Part shown: positions 17,564-26,894 of the stretch, piece by piece
How positions within the stretch are numbered: position 1 is the stretch's first letter
Layout of the letters: every line of letters starts with the position of its first letter
Assembly (NCBI GenBank): GCA_964515755.1
Contig: CAZEVK010000002.1
Coordinates: 1-64,000, forward strand
Direction: 5' to 3'
Source: JAGVLN01 sp964515755
GTDB lineage: Bacteria; Pseudomonadota; Alphaproteobacteria; Rickettsiales; JABSSG01
Length of the DNA stretch: 64,000 nucleotides
Notes under the pieces: generated by a model
What the model was told of the DNA's origin: nothing
What the model saw: only the letters and a program-made list of their open reading frames with translations
The model's database searches: none
Made by a program: the position numbers and the translations under genes

Positions 17564-18346
17564 ATGAAAATGACAACAAAAAACAATTGCTGGAACCCAA
17601 GTAAATATAATGAATTTAAAGACGAAAGATCTAAGCCCTTTTTTGATTTATTGAGTTGCATTAAAGGAGATGGATTTACTAATGTCGTTGATTTAGGATG
17701 TGGAACGGGAGAACTAACCAAGCTATTACATGAAAGAGTAAAGTCAGCTCATACTTTAGGAATTGACTCCTCACAATCAATGTTAATTGAAGCTAATAAA
17801 TTTAAATCAGATACTTTAGTTTTTGAAAATATTGATATAGACAAATTTAATCCAATCAATAAGTTCGACCTAATTTTTGCTAATGCTTCTTTACAATGGG
17901 TTCCAGATCATTATACAACTATTCCAAAAATTATTAGCTATTTGCAAAATCATGGACAGATAGCTATACAAATACCTGATAATCATGATCATATAACACA
18001 TAATTTAGCAGAAGAAGTTGCGTTGGAATTATTTCCTATCATATTCAAAAATAAAACAAGACCATTTCACGTCTTAAAGTTAGAGGAATATGCCAGTATT
18101 TTTTATAATTGCGGCCTATCAGAACAGTTATGTTTTACAAAGGTTTATGGCCAAGCTAGGGATTCAACAAAAGAATTGATAGAATGGAGCAAAGGCACCC
18201 TACTCACATATTATCAAGGACTTTTAACAGATAAAGAATTTGCAGAATTTTTAAAATTATATCAATTTAAGCTAGAAAAAAATCTTGGCTCCGGTCCATA
18301 TTTTTATCCTTTTAAAAGAATGATTTTATGGGGAAAATTAAATTAA
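17564..18346 (+). CDS. tam: Trans-aconitate 2-methyltransferase-like enzyme
   Basis: The 260-residue protein matches the Tam family: WNPSKYNEFKDERSKPF at the start, SAM loop VVDLGCGTGELT (about 43-54), LGIDSSQSML, then FDLIFANASLQWVPDH and GQIAIQIPDNHDH. The known enzyme methylates trans-aconitate, a side product that inhibits aconitase, using SAM; the reaction is cytosolic. The family signature NASLQW is clear, but the exact substrate is inferred. An alternative ATG lies two codons downstream. It is a single gene with a 238-base upstream gap. Confidence 0.75.
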   Translation: MKMTTKNNCWNPSKYNEFKDERSKPFFDLLSCIKGDGFTNVVDLGCGTGELTKLLHERVKSAHTLGIDSSQSMLIEANKFKSDTLVFENIDIDKFNPINKFDLIFANASLQWVPDHYTTIPKIISYLQNHGQIAIQIPDNHDHITHNLAEEVALELFPIIFKNKTRPFHVLKLEEYASIFYNCGLSEQLCFTKVYGQARDSTKELIEWSKGTLLTYYQGLLTDKEFAEFLKLYQFKLEKNLGSGPYFYPFKRMILWGKLN

Positions 18347-18410
18347 TAGGATAAATAATAAACTCTTATAGGCAGCAAATAACATAATTTACTGCCTATA
18401 AACCACATAA

Positions 18411-19112
18411 CTATATATCAGCGTTACCATCTCCTAATAAACACATATCTTTATCAAATATATCATTACCCATATACTGATTATAACTTTGTTCAAAGCA
18501 CGTATCAGATTGATGCCCTGGTACTAAAGCATTAATATTTGTATCCACCGCTGTGAAGTTAAAAGCAGCTTTTACATATTTATCTATTGGCTCATAAACA
18601 TAATCTGCGCTCGTAACTATCACTGAGCTAGCAATTATTCCACTAAATAATGCTGCTGTAACTAAAGAATCACTCAAGCCTAGCAAGCTTTTGGCTACTT
18701 CTTCGCCTGTTTCTATTACAATAGCACAATAACTAGGATTTAATTTATAAAAATTACATACTTCATATCCAAGGTTATTAATCGAGCCAATAATTGGATT
18801 GCTGCCCTTAATTCCATATTTTGAAAAGCCGCCTATAATTCCACCATTATACTGCATATCATCAACGCATTTTGTGGCGTATTCCCTTATTGCATAGCTA
18901 ACAAATGCTGCGCTAGTTTCAACACCAATTCTAGCTACTGTTAATTGGGGCGGGGTAAAAGTACCAATTAAAATTATATTAGCTATTCCATCAATAAAAG
19001 CTGCTTTTGACCCGGCGCTAACTAATATATTTCCTATATCTGCGTAGCTACAGCTTTTTACCGCAATTTCTTTTTCATTTTCTTTCATATCTGTTTTTAC
19101 TAAACTTGTCAT
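18411..19112 (-). CDS. Unknown protein with hydrophobic helices
   Basis: I do not recognise this 233-residue protein. It has a polar N-terminus (about 1-35), several Ala/Ile/Gly-rich helices able to enter a membrane (for example GIANIILIGTFTPP and TAALFSGIIASSVIVTSADY) and an acidic, Cys-containing tail ending LLGDGNADI. It has no signal peptide. Its overall look recalls other orphan proteins in this window (25767, 27566, 33501, 39245): weakly hydrophobic, Gly/Ala/Ser-rich, acidic tail. A shared family is suggested only by composition. Confidence 0.55.
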   Translation of the reverse strand: MTSLVKTDMKENEKEIAVKSCSYADIGNILVSAGSKAAFIDGIANIILIGTFTPPQLTVARIGVETSAAFVSYAIREYATKCVDDMQYNGGIIGGFSKYGIKGSNPIIGSINNLGYEVCNFYKLNPSYCAIVIETGEEVAKSLLGLSDSLVTAALFSGIIASSVIVTSADYVYEPIDKYVKAAFNFTAVDTNINALVPGHQSDTCFEQSYNQYMGNDIFDKDMCLLGDGNADI

Positions 19113-19499
19113 TTTTAATCCTAAAATTTTTTAATTTATTTAATGGTAAAAGTTCGGCTTTATCAATATTCAATAAAAATTAGGTTAACTAATTATTTTG
19201 CGAAGCTATTATAAAATTTTGATAAAACTAATTGTGAGACGATGAATAAATACCTGGATCACCAGGTACGAAAAGAATACAAGATAAGCATGCACTGCAT
19301 GATAGACATAATAACAAATATTATAATTTAATTAATAATTAAGCTTTATACACCTATAAAGCACCTTTGTAAAGAGAATAATTAATCTTTGTTAGGTTAA
19401 TTTACAAAAAAATATAAATATTAATGGAAAATATTGTTTTGCGTTATTTTAATATGCTATTTAGCTCTAATTCTTTTTTAGATAAAAGCTAAATTAGAA
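19113..19499. other. Intergenic region with a perfect hairpin
   Basis: About 387 AT-rich bases between the unknown gene and the deformylase homologue, with no supported gene. The only structure I see is the 7-bp hairpin at 19251-19268. Confidence 0.5.
19251..19268 (-). terminator. Hairpin, possible terminator of the deformylase-like gene
   Basis: TACCTGG-ATCA-CCAGGTA is a perfect 7-4-7 inverted repeat. On the minus strand it is followed by TTTATTC, a weak U-rich tail, and lies downstream of the deformylase-like gene. It could instead be an operator or attenuator for the next minus-strand gene. Confidence 0.35.
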
Positions 19500-20039
19500 T
19501 TAATGACGGCATTCTGCGCTATGAATATGTGGTTTATGGCTGTTCATATATTTTTGCATTTTTTTTAGTAAAATATCGCGCTTCATTTTGGATAAATGAT
19601 CTAGGAAAACTTTACCATTGAGATAATCTAACTCATGTTGAACCACTGTTGCCGGAAAGCCTTCAAATGTACTTTCTTGTGTTTTACCGTCATAATCAAG
19701 ATATTTTACTTTAATAGCATTAGGACGAACTACAGGTGCAACAATGCCTGGAAAGCATAAAGATGCTTCTTCAAAAGTTTGATTTTGATCCGAACTCCAA
19801 ATGATCTCAGGATTAATTAAGCAAAAAGGTTTGCTTATATTATTTTCTCTTAAATCAATAACAACTATACGCTGTAAGATGCCAACCATATTTGCACCAA
19901 TACCAACGGCTTTTTCAAATTCCATAGTGTGATACATGTTATCCACTAATTGTCTTATGTTATCGTCAACTTCTTTGACTGGTTCCGCCTTACTTTGAAA
20001 AACTTTATTAGGCGCATAAATAATTTGTAATACTGACAT
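19500..20039 (-). CDS. Peptide deformylase homologue with degenerate active site
   Basis: The 179-residue protein aligns along the deformylase fold but has lost all three catalytic motifs. Motif I (GxGxAAxQ) reads GIGANMVG (46-53), two residues short and without Gln. Motif II (EGCLS) reads EASLC (91-95), so the metal-binding Cys is Ser. Motif III (HExxH) reads HELDY (135-139), so the second His ligand is Tyr; H135 and E136 remain. With two of three metal ligands gone, normal deformylation is unlikely. The frame is intact, so the protein is kept for another role or decays slowly. A functional def should exist elsewhere. The C-terminal His-rich tail (HKPHIHSAECRH) may bind metal. Confidence 0.85.
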   Translation of the reverse strand: MSVLQIIYAPNKVFQSKAEPVKEVDDNIRQLVDNMYHTMEFEKAVGIGANMVGILQRIVVIDLRENNISKPFCLINPEIIWSSDQNQTFEEASLCFPGIVAPVVRPNAIKVKYLDYDGKTQESTFEGFPATVVQHELDYLNGKVFLDHLSKMKRDILLKKMQKYMNSHKPHIHSAECRH

Positions 20040-20211
20040 ATAAGCCCCTTGACACTTAAAACCCGCTGGCTATAATAATATTTATGAACATATATAGCAA
20101 AACATTTTTATTATCTTTAGTTCTCCTTAGCAGCTAAGCTGCTATGATTTATACTCCTCATCCACATTTTTATAATCTAATTAAATTTAAAACTCAGTAA
20201 GGAGCTTTAGA

Positions 20212-21453
20212 ATGAGCAAAAATATTTCTATTAATAAAATCACCCCATATGCATGGTTTATCTGGAGTATTGCCAGTTTTTTCTATCTTTTTCAATATAT
20301 ATTAAGAGTATCTCCAAGCGTAATGATGCCTGATATTATGCAACAATTTTCAATTACTGCCGCTGATTTTGGTTATTTTTCAGCTGCTTACTATCTTGGA
20401 TACACACTCATGCATTTACCTTTCGGAATAATGCTAGATCGTTATAAAATCAGTACGATTATTGCTGTAGCTTTTGCCACAAGTGTTATTGGCCTTATAC
20501 CGTTAATATATGCTGATAATTGGAATTACGTAATAATTGGTCGATTCCTTGTTGGTGCCGGCTCTTCCGGGGCAATATTATCAGTCTTTAAGGCTACAAG
20601 TAGCTTTTTTCCTGAACGTTTATTTCCGAGAATGTTAGGAAGCGCTGTTACAGTTGGCCTATTAGGGGCGATTTATGGCAGCACTCCTGTAAGTAAATTA
20701 AGCAATGAATTTGGCTGGCAAAATATCATCACTGTTTTTATTATTATTGGTTTTGTTATTTCAGGGTTAGTTTATCTTTTTAAGTCTAAACAAACTCAAT
20801 TAGTATCAAATGCTAATGTTATAAATGATCTAAAAATAGTATTCACCAACAAACATGTTATTGCCTTAGCATTATTTTCTGGCTTTATGGTGGGACCATT
20901 AGAAGGATTTGCCGATGTTTGGGCAGTACCGTTTTTAGAAACAGTTTATGAATATAGCAGAAATTTAGCAACTTCATTGCCAACATTGATATTTATTGGC
21001 ATGTGCATTGGTTCTCCTTTACTACCAACAATTGCTGAAAAATACAAAATTTTTTACACGCTAATGATCTTTTGCGGAATTATTATGACTTCTATATTTT
21101 CTATATTGCTGTGGCTAAGACCTGAATGGGTTATTACCGCAATATTATTTATTGTGATTGGTATTTGCTGTTCCTATCAAATTCTGGCTATATATATGAA
21201 TAGTAAAAACGTTAGCCCTGCTCATCAAAGCTTAGTAACAGCGCTAACTAATATGATTATAATGTCTTTTGGGTCTTTGTTTCATACAAGTATAGGAAAA
21301 ATCATGCATTTACTTTGGGAAGGGAAAATCATTAATAATATTGCTATTTACCCTGCATCATCTTATATTGTTAGCCTGAGCGTAATACCTGTAGGATTAT
21401 TAATTGGTCTTATTGGAGTTTTTTATCTAAAACCACGTAAAAATTTAATTTAA
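20212..21453 (+). CDS. Major facilitator superfamily transporter
   Basis: The 413-residue protein has twelve predicted membrane helices and the MFS loop motif LPFGIMLDRYKIST (between helices 2 and 3), plus the mid-protein GAIYGSTPVSKL. RVSPSVMMPDIMQQF near the start is typical of anion/sugar-type MFS carriers in Rickettsiales and Legionella. The substrate cannot be told. A strong ribosome site (AAGGAG) lies ahead of ATG 20212. The tautomerase and patatin genes follow closely on the same strand, indicating one operon. Confidence 0.85.
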   Translation: MSKNISINKITPYAWFIWSIASFFYLFQYILRVSPSVMMPDIMQQFSITAADFGYFSAAYYLGYTLMHLPFGIMLDRYKISTIIAVAFATSVIGLIPLIYADNWNYVIIGRFLVGAGSSGAILSVFKATSSFFPERLFPRMLGSAVTVGLLGAIYGSTPVSKLSNEFGWQNIITVFIIIGFVISGLVYLFKSKQTQLVSNANVINDLKIVFTNKHVIALALFSGFMVGPLEGFADVWAVPFLETVYEYSRNLATSLPTLIFIGMCIGSPLLPTIAEKYKIFYTLMIFCGIIMTSIFSILLWLRPEWVITAILFIVIGICCSYQILAIYMNSKNVSPAHQSLVTALTNMIIMSFGSLFHTSIGKIMHLLWEGKIINNIAIYPASSYIVSLSVIPVGLLIGLIGVFYLKPRKNLI

Positions 21454-21463
21454 GGAGAATATT

Positions 21464-21679
21464 ATGCCAATTATTCAAATACATCTCATAAAAGGCCGTG
21501 ATCAAGAAAAGAAGCGTAAACTAGTTGCCTCAGTAACTGATGCGGTTTGTTCTTCTTTAGACCTTCCTCCTAAAGCTGTGCAAATTATCTTGTCAGAGAT
21601 GGATACAAACGATTATGCTTTTTCTGGTAAATTTGTTGCAGATCAAGACGATCCTTACGGCGAAAAAAATAAATCATAG
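21464..21679 (+). CDS. 4-oxalocrotonate tautomerase family protein
   Basis: The 71-residue protein begins MPIIQIHLIKGR; removal of Met exposes the catalytic N-terminal Pro of this family. The helix KKRKLVASVTDAVCSSLDLP and the strand VQIILSEMD complete the beta-alpha-beta unit. Members tautomerise keto-enol acids; the substrate here is unknown. It begins 10 bases after the MFS gene, preceded by AAGGAG, and 14 bases before the patatin gene. Confidence 0.85.
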   Translation: MPIIQIHLIKGRDQEKKRKLVASVTDAVCSSLDLPPKAVQIILSEMDTNDYAFSGKFVADQDDPYGEKNKS

Positions 21680-21693
21680 AAAGAAATAATAAT

Positions 21694-22611
21694 ATGAGCA
21701 TTAAACATTTTATTATTATTGTCTATATTATCCTGTTATCTAGCTGCGCTCATCGTTTTGAAGTGCAGGTTCCGAACAAACAACCACCAGCTCCAAAAAT
21801 TGAAAATGTAAAAGTTGCTTTAGTTTTAGGAGGTGGTGGTGCTAAAGCTATTGTACAGCTGGGAGCAATTGAAGTTTTAGTTAATAATGGCATCCCTATA
21901 GATTTAATTGTCGGTACTAGTGCCGGCAGTTTAATAGGAGCAATGTACGCTGATAACCCTGATTATAAAGCCATACATAAAAAAATTATGCGACTGACTA
22001 AATGGGATTTAATTGATTTAACTTTCCCTGCGCCATTTCAAGCAGTTGCTAAAGGGTATCATTTACAAAAATTTATTTATGAGAATTTGCGTAGCAAAAA
22101 TATCGAAGATTTACAAATTCCTTTTATTGCTGTTGCTACTAGCCTCAACACTAACAAAACTTATTTATTAAAAGCTGGCCCTATCGCTCCGGCTGTTTAT
22201 GCATCTTCAGCTATACCCATAACCTTTGCCCCTATAAGGTTATATGATCAAACTTTAATTGATGGCGGAGCTTCTGATCCTGTACCAGTTTCAGTTGCCA
22301 AGAAATATAATCCAAAGATGGTCATTGCTATTGATATTAGTTCGACACCAGACAATATTTTGCCAAGTAACGCACTTGAAATAACTTATAAAGCTTTATG
22401 CATCTCATATTACGAACTTGCTCGACTTCAATCGAAAGCTGCTGATATTGATATTCATCCTGACCTTACGAGATACGGAATGTTTGATGATAATCATAAA
22501 GAAGAAATGTATCAATTAGGCAAAAAAGCAGCAAAGGCTAAGCTTAAAGATATCCTAGCCTTTATGAAAATACACGGCATTAAACAAAGACCGGTTAAAC
22601 CAACATCTTAA
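21694..22611 (+). CDS. Patatin-like phospholipase lipoprotein
   Basis: The 305-residue protein has a lipobox (ILLSSC, C18) and a patatin domain: oxyanion loop LVLGGGGAKA (44-53), nucleophile elbow GTSAG (S76) and the dyad Asp in LIDGGASDP (D190). Patatins hydrolyse acyl esters of phospholipids. Lipid anchoring suggests action in the periplasm or at the outer membrane, like the NTE/RssA-type lipoproteins. In Rickettsia, related patatins (Pat1, Pat2) act on host membranes, but those are not lipoproteins, so this one more likely has a cell-envelope role. It is the last gene of the MFS-tautomerase operon. Confidence 0.87.
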   Translation: MSIKHFIIIVYIILLSSCAHRFEVQVPNKQPPAPKIENVKVALVLGGGGAKAIVQLGAIEVLVNNGIPIDLIVGTSAGSLIGAMYADNPDYKAIHKKIMRLTKWDLIDLTFPAPFQAVAKGYHLQKFIYENLRSKNIEDLQIPFIAVATSLNTNKTYLLKAGPIAPAVYASSAIPITFAPIRLYDQTLIDGGASDPVPVSVAKKYNPKMVIAIDISSTPDNILPSNALEITYKALCISYYELARLQSKAADIDIHPDLTRYGMFDDNHKEEMYQLGKKAAKAKLKDILAFMKIHGIKQRPVKPTS

Positions 22612-22640
22612 TTATTAGATATTGGTTTTACATAATATTA

Positions 22641-23399
22641 TTAGAGTTCGTCCTTGTTAAAATCAATTAAAGGTTCATAGCTTTGTGAGTTTAACAACTC
22701 TACATCGTGCTCAAAGCTAAATTTATCACCGTAATCCCAACAAAGAGGTTCAAAAGCCTTAATATCTCTAATAGCTACAAAAAATATTTTTGTTACTGTT
22801 TCTGAAGTTTTCCATGGTACAATGGCTAAATTAGCAGTCATAACTTGTTTGCTAGCATGCTCAGAAGGACAATGATGAAAAAATCTAGCTGCATTACCGT
22901 AATCTTTTGCATCTATATTAGTACCGTCATCATTTATCAAAAGATATGATGTGTCTTCAATTTTAGTATGCGCATCCTTTCTTTCACCTACATACTCGGC
23001 AATTACCATTCCCTTTTTCAAAGCAGCATAAGTTGATATACCAAAACCTATTTTTGAAGAGAGTTTATGTAAAACAAATAAATTCATAGCATTTGTTTCT
23101 ATCCCGTAAGAATCTATTTCTTTTGCTATATTCTTTGGGAAAGGTGTTTTAATATCTTTTTCAAAACGAAATTTTTCTGCTTCACGTACAGATTTACTAA
23201 GATCATCACATAAAAGTTTAAATCCAAATATTTCCTTTATTTTTTCAGGTGTTAATCCTGAAAATTCTGATTTTGGAGATAATACGTTATCTTTAGAATA
23301 AGCTATGTAGCATTCTGCTGAACTGTAATAATATGGTTTTACTGACTTCTCGAAAACACTATTATCTTTTTTATTAGTTTTATATTGTTTTTTAGCCAT
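22641..23399 (-). CDS. SET-domain protein ending in KDEL
   Basis: The 252-residue protein has a polar N-terminal half and a SET lysine-methyltransferase domain (about 115-228): KIGFGISTYAALKKGMVIAE, the SAM-binding GNAARFFHHCP (168-178, family NxxRFxNHxC) and the closing PLCWDYG (218-224, family ELxxDYG). SET proteins in bacteria mostly act on host chromatin or other eukaryotic proteins. H175 stands where the usual Asn is found, so activity needs testing. The last four residues are exactly KDEL (bases aac aag gac gaa ctc taa on this strand), a eukaryotic ER-retrieval motif. No signal peptide is visible. It converges with the patatin gene. Confidence 0.8.
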   Translation of the reverse strand: MAKKQYKTNKKDNSVFEKSVKPYYYSSAECYIAYSKDNVLSPKSEFSGLTPEKIKEIFGFKLLCDDLSKSVREAEKFRFEKDIKTPFPKNIAKEIDSYGIETNAMNLFVLHKLSSKIGFGISTYAALKKGMVIAEYVGERKDAHTKIEDTSYLLINDDGTNIDAKDYGNAARFFHHCPSEHASKQVMTANLAIVPWKTSETVTKIFFVAIRDIKAFEPLCWDYGDKFSFEHDVELLNSQSYEPLIDFNKDEL

Positions 23400-23627
23400 A
23401 TGCTTAAATCCTCATGTTAGTTAAATTAGTTGTATTATAGTATCTTGTTGATAAATATAAATTTTTTTTAATGTTGTTGCAACAATAAATTTAAATATTA
23501 TAAATTTAATGATTATATAAAATAAAAATTTTCTAAATTTATTATTACTTTTACCTAGAAATTATCTAATCTTAGCAAACTGATAAGAATTATTTGTCAA
23601 ACTAGCAAGAATATGTGCCAAATATAA

Positions 23628-23654
23628 TTGACAAGTGCTGATAAAATGTATAAA
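23628..23654 (+). promoter_or_regulatory. Probable promoter of rplU-rpmA-obgE
   Basis: A consensus TTGACA (23628-23633) is followed after 15 bases by TATAAA (23649-23654), 42 bases upstream of the rplU start. The spacing is slightly short. Confidence 0.5.
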
Positions 23655-23696
23655 AGTCTAGACTTAAAATAATTTTATGTAATAAAGAGACTAACA

Positions 23697-24014
23697 ATGT
23701 ACGCAGTTATAGCATCAGGTGGAAAACAACATACAGTTGCTCCAAACTTAATTCTAAAAGTTGAAAAGCTTGAGGGCGAGCTGGGAAGTGAAATTGTATT
23801 TAGCAATGTTCTTTTGATAAAAAAAGATAAATTAGATACATTAGTTGGTGAACCTTATGTAAAAAATGCACAGGTTGTTGGCGAAATTGTTAAACAATCT
23901 CGTGATGATAAAGTTATAGTGTTTAAGAAAAAAAGACGACATAACTACCGTCGTAAAAACGGTCATCGTCAATATAGCACTTATGTTTTAATTAAAGATA
24001 TTAAAATAGCGTAG
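23697..24014 (+). CDS. rplU: 50S ribosomal protein L21
   Basis: The 105-residue protein has the L21 pattern: MYAVIASGGKQHTVAP at the start, a middle VGEPYVKNAQVVGEIV, and the basic C-terminal KKKRRHNYRRKNGHRQ that contacts 23S rRNA. It is first in the classic rplU-rpmA-obgE operon, with L27 starting 13 bases later. Confidence 0.97.
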   Translation: MYAVIASGGKQHTVAPNLILKVEKLEGELGSEIVFSNVLLIKKDKLDTLVGEPYVKNAQVVGEIVKQSRDDKVIVFKKKRRHNYRRKNGHRQYSTYVLIKDIKIA

Positions 24015-24027
24015 TTTGAGGTAAATA

Positions 24028-24273
24028 ATGGCAACAAAAAAAGCTGGTGGTAGTTCTAGTAATGGTCGTGACTCCGCAGGTCGTAGACATGGTCTTAAAA
24101 AAAATGACGGTCAAACCGTAATACCTGGTAATATTCTAGTTCGCCAGTTAGGTACAAAATACTATGCGGGAGAAAATGTTGGCATGGGTAAGGATCATAC
24201 TCTTTTTGCTCTTACACAAGGTATTGTAAGATTCACAAGATCAGCTGGCAGAGTTTTCGTTAACATTGTTTAG
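24028..24273 (+). CDS. rpmA: 50S ribosomal protein L27
   Basis: The 81-residue protein starts MATKKAGGSSSNGRDSAGRR and has GNILVRQLGTKYYAGENVGMG, the L27 fold that reaches the peptidyl-transferase centre. It begins with Ala after Met rather than a cleaved leader. The gene is between rplU and obgE. Confidence 0.97.
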   Translation: MATKKAGGSSSNGRDSAGRRHGLKKNDGQTVIPGNILVRQLGTKYYAGENVGMGKDHTLFALTQGIVRFTRSAGRVFVNIV

Positions 24274-24311
24274 TCACCCTGCTCGCCGCTTCTCATAAAC
24301 GGTCAATTTAA

Positions 24312-25319
24312 ATGCAATTCTTAGACGAAGTAAAAATTCATCTTAAAGCTGGAGATGGCGGAGGTGGAAGCGTTAGCTTTCGTCGTGAAAAATTTATACC
24401 GCTTGGCGGTCCTGATGGTGGTGATGGCGGAGATGGCGGATCGATTATCATCAAAGCAATTTCAAATTTAAACACTCTAGTAGATTACAGATATCAACAG
24501 CATTTTAAAGCTGAAGCCGGTAAATTTGGTAAAGGCAGAAACTGTACCGGCGCAAATGGCGAAGACTTAATTCTGTATGTACCTGTTGGCACTCAGATTT
24601 TTGCAGATGATGGTAAAACTAGCATTGCCGATTTGACAGTCGTTGATGAAATTATCGAAATTGCACGTGGAGGAAGAGGTGGCATCGGTAATACTCGATT
24701 TAAAAGCTCTATTAACCAAGCACCTAGACAAGCTGTACCAGGAGAAAAAGGCGAAGATATTGTAGTTTGGTTGCGTTTAAAACTTATTTCTGATGTCGGT
24801 ATTGTCGGTTTACCTAATGCAGGCAAATCAACTTTTTTATCAGTTGTTAGTGCAGCTAAACCAAAAATCGCTGACTATCCTTTTACAACTTTAAGACCTC
24901 AACTAGGTGTTGTACGAGTTGATAATAAAGAATTCATCATGGCTGACATACCAGGAATTATTGAAGGTGCAAGTTACGGGGTTGGGCTTGGAATCAAATT
25001 CTTAAAACATGTTGAACGCTGTATGGTGTTAGTACATTTGATTGACGCTTCTATTAATGATGTAGTTGAGTCATATGAGACCATTCGTCAAGAAATGAAT
25101 AATTACAGCCAAGTTCTAACAATGAAAACAGAAATTATCACCCTTAACAAAAGTGATGCTCTGTCTAAAGAAGAACTCCGCAAAAAGAAAAATAAGCTAG
25201 AAAAACATACCAATAAGAAAGTAATGTTAATTTCCGCAGTGACTCATGAAGGCGTAAAAGAGCTGCTAAGAGCAACAATCGCACTGATTGAAGCTGAAGG
25301 CAAAACGCTCATAATGTAA
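24312..25319 (+). CDS. obgE: Obg GTPase
   Basis: The 335-residue protein has the Gly-rich Obg domain (1-158, for example FIPLGGPDGGDGGDGGS) and a G domain with P-loop GLPNAGKST (166-174), G3 DIPG and G4 NKSD. Obg binds the 50S subunit and links ribosome assembly to growth. The C-terminal OCT domain of many Obg proteins is absent, as in other Rickettsiales. It follows rpmA after 38 bases. Confidence 0.96.
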   Translation: MQFLDEVKIHLKAGDGGGGSVSFRREKFIPLGGPDGGDGGDGGSIIIKAISNLNTLVDYRYQQHFKAEAGKFGKGRNCTGANGEDLILYVPVGTQIFADDGKTSIADLTVVDEIIEIARGGRGGIGNTRFKSSINQAPRQAVPGEKGEDIVVWLRLKLISDVGIVGLPNAGKSTFLSVVSAAKPKIADYPFTTLRPQLGVVRVDNKEFIMADIPGIIEGASYGVGLGIKFLKHVERCMVLVHLIDASINDVVESYETIRQEMNNYSQVLTMKTEIITLNKSDALSKEELRKKKNKLEKHTNKKVMLISAVTHEGVKELLRATIALIEAEGKTLIM

Positions 25320-25364
25320 GCCTAAGTTATGTAAGACAAATTTTTACAAATCACCAGTCTCGCT

Positions 25365-25631
25365 TTAACCTACTAATTTTGCTTCACAATCAGAGTAAAT
25401 TTTATACGGAGGCCCTTCTTCTAACATACATGGTGAATAAAGATTACCCTTTTTTCCTTCACTGGTTTTTGTAGAACACGAAGGACAATCTTCACCTTCA
25501 ATTACAAATTTTATTGGAGCCATTTTGCTACTCGGACTATAATTAGCATAAACTACCCTTGCAAAGATTGAATTCTTATCTCTATTAGGATCTTGATTTC
25601 ACTCTTTGTATTGTTCATAACAATTTTTCAT
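25365..25631 (-). pseudogene. Small Cys-rich gene with in-frame TGA
   Basis: From ATG 25631, a frame of 88 codons runs to TAA 25365 but is interrupted by TGA at codon 11 (25599-25601). After the stop the frame is protein-like, with CPSCSTK and SPCMLEEGPPYKIY, and an internal ATG (GKMAPIKF region) could start a 52-residue product. The two parts share one frame, so a single substitution explains the break. Three cysteines suggest a small metal or disulphide domain. The family is unknown. Confidence 0.45.
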
Positions 25632-25766
25632 CTTACACTCCCATTTTTAATTAAAAGATAATTGCTTCACGTTACAACGTATCTACATTATAAATTTTTT
25701 ATAAATACTAGAAGTTGTTAAACAAATTAATAATTAACAAACCGATTCACTACAAAGCGAAAGCTA

Positions 25767-26470
25767 TTACATAATATCTTCAGTATTTGCCACAGAGCCT
25801 AACTCAGCAGCTTCTTCGAATTCCTCATAAAAGCACAACTCATCAAAAGAATTTGTAGAGTTTGTTGTATTTACCACATCGATGTTTATTACATCCTGCG
25901 CAACTTCTTCAAAGGTGAGATTGTTATACAGCTCAGTCGCTTTCTTCATAACTGAAAGAGTAATTGCAGCAGAAAATGCTAAACTAACAATGGTTTCGGC
26001 TCCTACAAATTTTAACATACCAATTGCTATAGATTGTGTAGCTATATAGGAAAAATCTTCAATATCTTGAGTGCTATAATATAAATTAATTCCCAAATTA
26101 ATAGGAGCTATCGCTGCAAAAGCAGGATGGAGATATTTAAATATCAATCCTACATTTACAAAAGATGTCACCAAACTAGTAGAATTATTATCAGAATTGT
26201 CTGTATAAAGATTGGCACCTTCTAGTACCAAGTCACATACGCTCATAGCGCCGTTATACTGAGCTGAGTACTTCAGAAGTAAATTAATTGGCTCAGGTAT
26301 TGGTTTTGGCACGTAGAAATTATCTAGACCTAAATGTTTTAATATTTCGTTATAACTAGCAAAATTTGGATCAAAGCCTTCATCAAGAGATGAGTATACA
26401 TAGGATGAGAAAAGCGAAGTGCAAAGCTTTCTTTAGGAGCGATATTAGGTATTTCATTGCTGTCTTTCAT
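25767..26470 (-). pseudogene. Frameshifted gene for a hydrophobic orphan protein
   Basis: The long 3' frame (25767 to about 26400) encodes Ala/Ile/Val-rich segments (FVNVGLIFKYLHPAFAAIAP and ETIVSLAFSAAITLSVMK) and an acidic tail ending SVANTEDIM. Its apparent start is GTG 26312, but the same frame extends upstream (DEGFDPNFASYNEILKHLGL), while a second frame from ATG 26470 (MKDSNEIPNIAPKESFAL) runs into it. A one-base shift near 26400 restores a protein of about 234 residues. I do not know the family. Sequencing error should be excluded. Confidence 0.5.
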
Positions 26471-26894
26471 AAAAATAACCTTAAATAAAATTAAATAATA
26501 AAATTACGAAAGCAGAATATATATTCTATTAACAATAGTTTCAAGCTAATTTAAAAATAGTATTTTTTATAATATATGCGTGAAACAATGGTAAATTCTA
26601 GAGAATTCTGCGCCTAAGCTTTCATAGAAATATAAAAAATTTTTAGTAATGCATAAATTTTAATCTCATACACTTTTAATTTTTTTCTAAAAAAGAATAA
26701 AAGTAAAATTTTTATTAATAAAAAAAACGATTAATTTTGTTTTTTTAGATTAAATTTATCTATCTAAAAAGTAGTTACAAAAAAAGGGGAAATAATATCA
26801 AAAAATATTGACACCCCAGCGGATTTTGATATAAGGTTAGTCGAATTAATAAGGATTAATTTACAAATAAAAATTAATTATAAGGAATATAACT
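26471..26894. other. Intergenic region carrying the RTX gene promoter
   Basis: About 424 very AT-rich bases separating two divergent genes. Apart from the promoter at 26808-26835, I see no gene or RNA. Confidence 0.5.
26808..26835 (+). promoter_or_regulatory. Strong sigma-70-type promoter of the RTX gene
   Basis: TTGACA (26808-26813) and TATAAG (26830-26835) are 16 bases apart, 59 bases ahead of the RTX start codon. This is one of the best consensus promoters in the window. Confidence 0.65.
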
